A program made the translations under genes and the position numbers. Shown in pieces: positions 6,417-10,150 of a stretch of DNA of 10,150 nt. Source of the stretch: Bacteroidota bacterium (GTDB taxonomy: Bacteria; Bacteroidota; Bacteroidia; Flavobacteriales; Flavobacteriaceae). Location: the NCBI GenBank assembly GCA_009937085.1, contig JAACDD010000118.1:1-10150 (forward strand), written 5' to 3'. Position 1 is the stretch's first letter; each line of letters opens with the position of its first letter. Under the pieces are notes generated by a model. It ran no database searches. It was given only the letters and a program-made list of their open reading frames with translations, and had not been told where the DNA came from.

Positions 6417-9400
6417 TCTGCCGTATAAGGTGCAATAGCTTTTCTAAAAGTAGCATTAGCTTCAGATACACGTTCTAAGTTCGGCTCTAAGCCTTGATAG
6501 TTCTCCAACAAATTTTGATACCCGCTGATTTCTATCGCAATACTTTCCTTGTAATACTGCAACTCCTCGTTTGGAACTTGACTAAACAAAGCCAATCGAT
6601 TTTGATATACTTGTGCGATAGCATCATACAATAAGCGTCCCGATTCGGGCATTTCAGCACCAAAGAGCACCGAAACATATGCTTCCATAGGGGTGTAATA
6701 GTCATATGCCGAATACAATGGTGCAAATTTTCGTGTATTATCAATGAAATCTGTGATAAGCGTAGGTGCCACAGCAATATCATTGGAGTCAACAGCTAAA
6801 TCTACAATAGCTCGGTAGCGCTCTACATCAACTAAAATAGTTTCAGCATACAATTGCTGGTCGGATGTGTTGAACGATTCATAATACGCTAGTTTTTCAG
6901 CAAATTTTGTAGCAAGCTGTATGGCAAGTTCCCCGCCTTTTTCAGTACTCCCCGCGCTGTAGTATGTGGCTGCAATAGGGGTTAGTAAACTGTAATATCC
7001 AAAATAGTCCAGGGGCATTTTTTCCATGGCCAAATCCAATATCTCAATGGCTTTTTCAGCTTGATTTTCATTGACAAGTTGCGCTGCTAACCGTGACATA
7101 TTGCTGCGGAACGATATACTATTATTCCGGGTTTCAGGGTCGTGATAAATATCCGGGCTGTTGGCATTCCCCCAGTCCCATTTTTTTACAATGTTGTACA
7201 TACGCTCTGAATCTATACGTCCCATTTGGTATGGATTTCGCGGATTTTCAGGAGTTTTTATAGGGACGAGCTTGTACACCAACCCATCGAGTTGGAGGTA
7301 TTCTTTCATCCATATATATTCGTCTTCTTCGTAGCTGCCACCCGTAAAATAAATAGGACGTTTCCAATCGTTATTCCGAAGAATATCCAACATCATAATT
7401 CTATTTTTGTACAACCCTGATGTAGGTAAATCGATATCGATATAATCCACAATAAGATCGGCATCTTCAGGGTTTACTACGCCGCTTTCTAGCACATTTT
7501 CTTTATTTACAGGTACTCTAATTTTATTGGTTGGGAAATACACCAAATTTTGTGTCCCTTCGGGAATTTGGCTTATATCAACTTCATATTGTTGCAGCAA
7601 ATGTTTGTAGCGTGTGCGTGGATTATCACTCGCCACCCAATCCATAAAATCGCCTAACTCCCAACGAACCGAGTCAATAATGGCCTCAAATTTGATATAA
7701 TCACGTGTGCCATAGGCATACTGTTTGTGTGTTAGCTGCGAAGGAATTGGCGTGCTTTCATATGTTTTCCGCTTGAGTTGATCAATATACCAATCCGTAG
7801 CTAAAAGTTGGGTGTTGATGCTTCGCACATCGGTGCGATAGCCTTCAATTTCTTGTGCATACCAAAGGGCAAAGGTGTCGTTGTCGCCAATGGTAAAAAT
7901 CATGGCGTCTTTATCTTCATCAATAGAATCTAGGTAGGCTTTTGCCGTAGATTGCGCTGTGTAGCGGTTGGATCGATCGTGATCGTCCCAATTTTGTGAA
8001 CCCATTAGCACAGGCACGGCAAGCAAGCAAAGGATTATGGAAAGGGGGGCTGCCACACGTAATGACACATATTTTTTAATCGATTCAGCAAATGCAACTA
8101 CGCCAATACCAATACACATGGCAAATACATAAAAAGACCCAACGAGTGCATAATCGCGCTCGCGCGGTTCAAAAACTCTCTCGTTGAGGTATACTTTAAG
8201 AGCCAACCCTGTAAAAAGGAAAAACACCAACAATACCCAAAACCGTTTTTTGTCTTGCTGGTATAAAAACAACGCGCCGAGTACTCCTAAAAACAAGGGC
8301 AACATATAATAGGTGTTGCGGCCCTTATTATTTTTGGCATCATCATAAAGATTTTTTTGAGGGCCTAAGCGAAAGCTGTCTAGCCAAGAAATACCGCTAA
8401 TCCAATTGCCATCGAAAGGGTCTAAATTTCCTTGCTCATCGTTTTGTTTTCCTGCAAAATTCCACATAAAATAGCGGAAATACATATAGTTTATTTGGAA
8501 GGTAAACAGGTAGTTTAAATTGTCAATGAGGCTTGGTTTATCAATGTCTAAATAGGATCCAAATCGTTGTAAAAACTGATGGTAGCCTTTGGCATCTACC
8601 TCGCCATTATTAACACGAGAAATAAAATCGTTTATGGCATCTATAAGTTGCGTTTGGGAACGGTATTCAGCTTTGACATCAAAATCGGGTGCGCCAAAGT
8701 AGGTGATGTAATTTACCGCATTGCCAGAACTCCACATACGAGGCAACACTCCTGTGTGCTTGCTGTTGGCGCTGATGCGTGCGTCTTTCCATGCATTTAC
8801 TACCTCATAGCGTCCTTTTTTTAGGTCTTTTTCGTATTTGGGTTTGTCGTCTTTATACGGATTGTTTTCATCCTGCCCTGCATACATGTCAGTGTACATG
8901 GGCCCGTAGAACAAATGCGTTTCTGGGTATTGTTCGAGGTTGTAGTAAGCTAATAATGCACGCGCATCTGTGGGTGCATTTTCGTTGATAACCGTATTGG
9001 CGTTGGCACGAATAGGTAACATAATCCAAGACGAAAAGCCAATCAAAATAAATACAATACACCACAAACCGGTATTGGCTTGCACCCATTTTTTTTGTTG
9101 TGTAAAGCGTAACCCCCAAATAAAAAACGCCAAAATAGACAGTCCCGCAATGATGGTTCCTGAGTTAAAAGGCAGCCCAAAACTGTTCACGAAAAATACT
9201 TCAGCATTACCAAAATACGCTAAGGTTAGCGGCAGTAGCAACTTAAAGATAAAAAGCAACACCGCTACTGAAACTACATTTGCCACCACAAACGATTTCC
9301 ACGAAAATGAATAGTGCTTAAAATAGTACAACATACCAATGGCAGGTACAGTAAGCAGTCCCATAAAATGCACTCCAAACGACAACCCGATTAAAAAAGC

Positions 9401-9934
9401 AATAAGTACCAGCCAGCGATCGCCACGTGGTTTGAGCATATCTTCTTCCCAGCGTAATCCAAGCCAAAACATCGCAGAAGTGATTAGCATCGCCATGGCG
9501 TATACCTCGGCTTCTACGGCATTAAACCAAAAACTATCCGAAAATGTATAACTAAGTGCACCTACAACCCCTGCGCCTAAGACCAAAACAGCCTGAGCTC
9601 CCGTTGGTTTTACTTCTTTAATAATAAATCTTGTAATAATTCGGGTAAGCGACCAAAACAGAAATAAAATGGTAAAGGCACTTGCCAATACCGACATCAT
9701 ATTTACCCAAAAGGCCACACGCTCTGGACTACTGGCAAAAGAGGAGAAAAATGCGCCCATCATTTGAAATAGTGGTGCGCCAGGCGGATGTCCAACCTGT
9801 AGTTTAGCAGCTGTAGCAATGTATTCGCTACAGTCCCAATAGCTTGCTGTAGGCTCTACGGTAAGGTAGTAGGTTACTAAGGCGACACAGAAAACAAACC
9901 AGCCCGTGAGGGTGTTTCCTTTAGAGTAGTTCAT
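6413..9934 (-). CDS. DUF2723 family polytopic membrane protein, probable GT-C glycosyltransferase
   Basis: A 1173-residue protein counted from the ATG at 9932-9934. The N-terminal half is hydrophobic, with roughly nine helices between residues 10 and 306 and four more between 541 and 644; residues 310-540 form a large loop. The first loop has EPTASYWDCSEYIATA (27-42) and VGHPPGAP (48-55 approx.), the DUF2723 signature; D34 and E37 sit where GT-C enzymes (protein O-mannosyltransferase type) have their catalytic acid, and EAEVYAM (141-147) is a second acidic motif. The soluble C-terminal part (about 645-1173) includes GDNDTFALWYAQ (683-694) and KRPIYFTGG (858-866), then helical, TPR-like sequence from about 945. 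From memory, databases now name the family glycosyltransferase family 117; donor and acceptor are unknown here. An in-frame TTG 45 bases upstream (9977-9979) lies in the promoter and is rejected as the start. Typical length for the family is 1000-1200. Confidence 0.88.
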   Translation of the reverse strand: MNYSKGNTLTGWFVFCVALVTYYLTVEPTASYWDCSEYIATAAKLQVGHPPGAPLFQMMGAFFSSFASSPERVAFWVNMMSVLASAFTILFLFWSLTRIITRFIIKEVKPTGAQAVLVLGAGVVGALSYTFSDSFWFNAVEAEVYAMAMLITSAMFWLGLRWEEDMLKPRGDRWLVLIAFLIGLSFGVHFMGLLTVPAIGMLYYFKHYSFSWKSFVVANVVSVAVLLFIFKLLLPLTLAYFGNAEVFFVNSFGLPFNSGTIIAGLSILAFFIWGLRFTQQKKWVQANTGLWCIVFILIGFSSWIMLPIRANANTVINENAPTDARALLAYYNLEQYPETHLFYGPMYTDMYAGQDENNPYKDDKPKYEKDLKKGRYEVVNAWKDARISANSKHTGVLPRMWSSGNAVNYITYFGAPDFDVKAEYRSQTQLIDAINDFISRVNNGEVDAKGYHQFLQRFGSYLDIDKPSLIDNLNYLFTFQINYMYFRYFMWNFAGKQNDEQGNLDPFDGNWISGISWLDSFRLGPQKNLYDDAKNNKGRNTYYMLPLFLGVLGALFLYQQDKKRFWVLLVFFLFTGLALKVYLNERVFEPRERDYALVGSFYVFAMCIGIGVVAFAESIKKYVSLRVAAPLSIILCLLAVPVLMGSQNWDDHDRSNRYTAQSTAKAYLDSIDEDKDAMIFTIGDNDTFALWYAQEIEGYRTDVRSINTQLLATDWYIDQLKRKTYESTPIPSQLTHKQYAYGTRDYIKFEAIIDSVRWELGDFMDWVASDNPRTRYKHLLQQYEVDISQIPEGTQNLVYFPTNKIRVPVNKENVLESGVVNPEDADLIVDYIDIDLPTSGLYKNRIMMLDILRNNDWKRPIYFTGGSYEEDEYIWMKEYLQLDGLVYKLVPIKTPENPRNPYQMGRIDSERMYNIVKKWDWGNANSPDIYHDPETRNNSISFRSNMSRLAAQLVNENQAEKAIEILDLAMEKMPLDYFGYYSLLTPIAATYYSAGSTEKGGELAIQLATKFAEKLAYYESFNTSDQQLYAETILVDVERYRAIVDLAVDSNDIAVAPTLITDFIDNTRKFAPLYSAYDYYTPMEAYVSVLFGAEMPESGRLLYDAIAQVYQNRLALFSQVPNEELQYYKESIAIEISGYQNLLENYQGLEPNLERVSEANATFRKAIAPYTAD

Positions 9935-9950
9935 AGAATTTCTAAAGCCA

Positions 9951-9980
9951 CTAAAGTACAATATATTAGAAAACCACAAA
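9951..9980 (-). promoter_or_regulatory. promoter of the DUF2723 gene
   Basis: Minus strand: TTTG (9977-9980), 18 bases, TACTTTAG (9951-9958), one mismatch from TAnnTTTG. The start of transcription would be near 9946, leaving a leader of only about 12 bases before the ATG at 9934. This position supports that ATG over the upstream TTG. Confidence 0.55.
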
Positions 9981-9997
9981 CAAGATTGCCTAAACTA

Positions 9998-10027
9998 TTG
10001 GTGCAACAAAAAGTTTGTTTATTTTTG
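9998..10027 (+). promoter_or_regulatory. promoter of tRNA-Gln
   Basis: TTG (9998-10000), 19 bases, TATTTTTG (10020-10027), a full match to the Bacteroidota consensus at the ideal spacing. The transcript would begin only a few bases before the mature tRNA 5' end at 10037. Divergent from and not overlapping the DUF2723 promoter. Confidence 0.65.
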
Positions 10028-10036
10028 CAACCGCAT

Positions 10037-10109
10037 TGGCCTATGGTGTAACTGGCAACACGTCTGATTTTGGTTCAGAAGAGTCTAGGTTCGAGCCCTA
10101 GTAGGCCAA
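10037..10109 (+). tRNA. trnQ: tRNA-Gln, anticodon TTG
   Basis: Decodes CAA (and CAG by wobble). All arms fold perfectly: acceptor TGGCCTA with TAGGCCA (7 bp, including the weak first U-A pair typical of glutamine tRNAs), D stem GTGT/ACAC, anticodon stem TCTGA/TCAGA with loop TTTTGGT and anticodon TTG at 10070-10072, a 5-base variable loop, and T stem CTAGG/CCTAG with loop TTCGAGC. The length is 73 nt without CCA; the genome continues with CAAAA after the discriminator A at 10109, so CCA must be added by the tRNA nucleotidyltransferase. The discriminator is A rather than the G of E. coli tRNA-Gln. It is a stand-alone gene with its own promoter and terminator. Confidence 0.97.
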
Positions 10110-10110
10110 C

Positions 10111-10143
10111 AAAAAACCCACTCTGTTTAGAGTGGGTTTTTTT
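10111..10143 (+). terminator. strong intrinsic terminator after tRNA-Gln
   Basis: CCCACTCT-GTTT-AGAGTGGG, a perfect 8-bp GC-containing stem (10117-10124 with 10129-10136), preceded by six A and followed by seven T, so the pairing can extend to 14 bp. It starts two bases after the tRNA. The A-run gives six T on the other strand, so it could also stop transcription coming from the right. Confidence 0.93.
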
Positions 10144-10150
10144 AGTTTTA

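Noticed and set aside
8579..9551. Plus-strand frames, the longest 114 codons (8970-9314)
   Set aside because: Antisense to the DUF2723 gene; no recognisable domain, promoter or spacing that suggests translation.
10037..10150. tRNA-Gln as an integration site for a mobile element
   Set aside because: No integrase, no duplicated tRNA 3' end and no change in composition is visible; the right flank is only 41 bases, so it cannot be tested further.

Overview
This window looks like an ordinary housekeeping stretch of a chromosome from a member of the Bacteroidota, most likely order Flavobacteriales. Several things point there. The ribosomal gene order is rplM-rpsI-rpsB. The rpsB product carries a long acidic Ala/Glu/Val tail. 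There is a very large DUF2723-type membrane protein, a family found almost only in Bacteroidota. Promoters have the Bacteroidota form (TTTG about 19 bases before TAnnTTTG), and genes lack clear Shine-Dalgarno sequences. Base composition is moderately AT-rich and even throughout. I cannot assign a family or genus.

Left part (1-4752), all on the minus strand and read right to left: polA (complete DNA polymerase I with 5' nuclease, proofreading exonuclease and polymerase modules), then a 115-base gap holding a textbook promoter, then rplM (uL13), rpsI (uS9) and rpsB (uS2). The rpsB gene runs off the left edge. rplM and rpsI are separated by one base. The rpsI-rpsB gap (139 bases) holds two stem-loops, one of which could be an S2 autoregulatory leader.

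Middle (4753-6416), plus strand and divergent from polA: a membrane-anchored metallophosphoesterase whose promoter almost touches its start codon, so its mRNA is probably leaderless. It is followed by an AT-rich hairpin and a small thioredoxin-fold protein that has lost both active-site cysteines.

Right part (6413-10150): a 1173-residue DUF2723 membrane protein on the minus strand, probably a GT-C type glycosyltransferase. Its stop codon overlaps that of the thioredoxin-like gene tail to tail. Divergent from it is a tRNA-Gln(TTG) gene with its own promoter and a strong intrinsic terminator.

The genes work in translation (uL13, uS9, uS2, tRNA-Gln), DNA replication and repair (Pol I) and the cell envelope (phosphoesterase, DUF2723 protein). 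No mobile element, CRISPR array, phage gene, toxin-antitoxin pair or defence system is visible, and nothing suggests recent transfer. I do not see a new multi-gene system. The most interesting points are small: the cysteine-less thioredoxin, the possible ribosomal leader RNAs, a possible clamp-binding motif in Pol I, the leaderless phosphoesterase and the overlapping convergent stop codons. No stretch over 300 bases lacks a gene.
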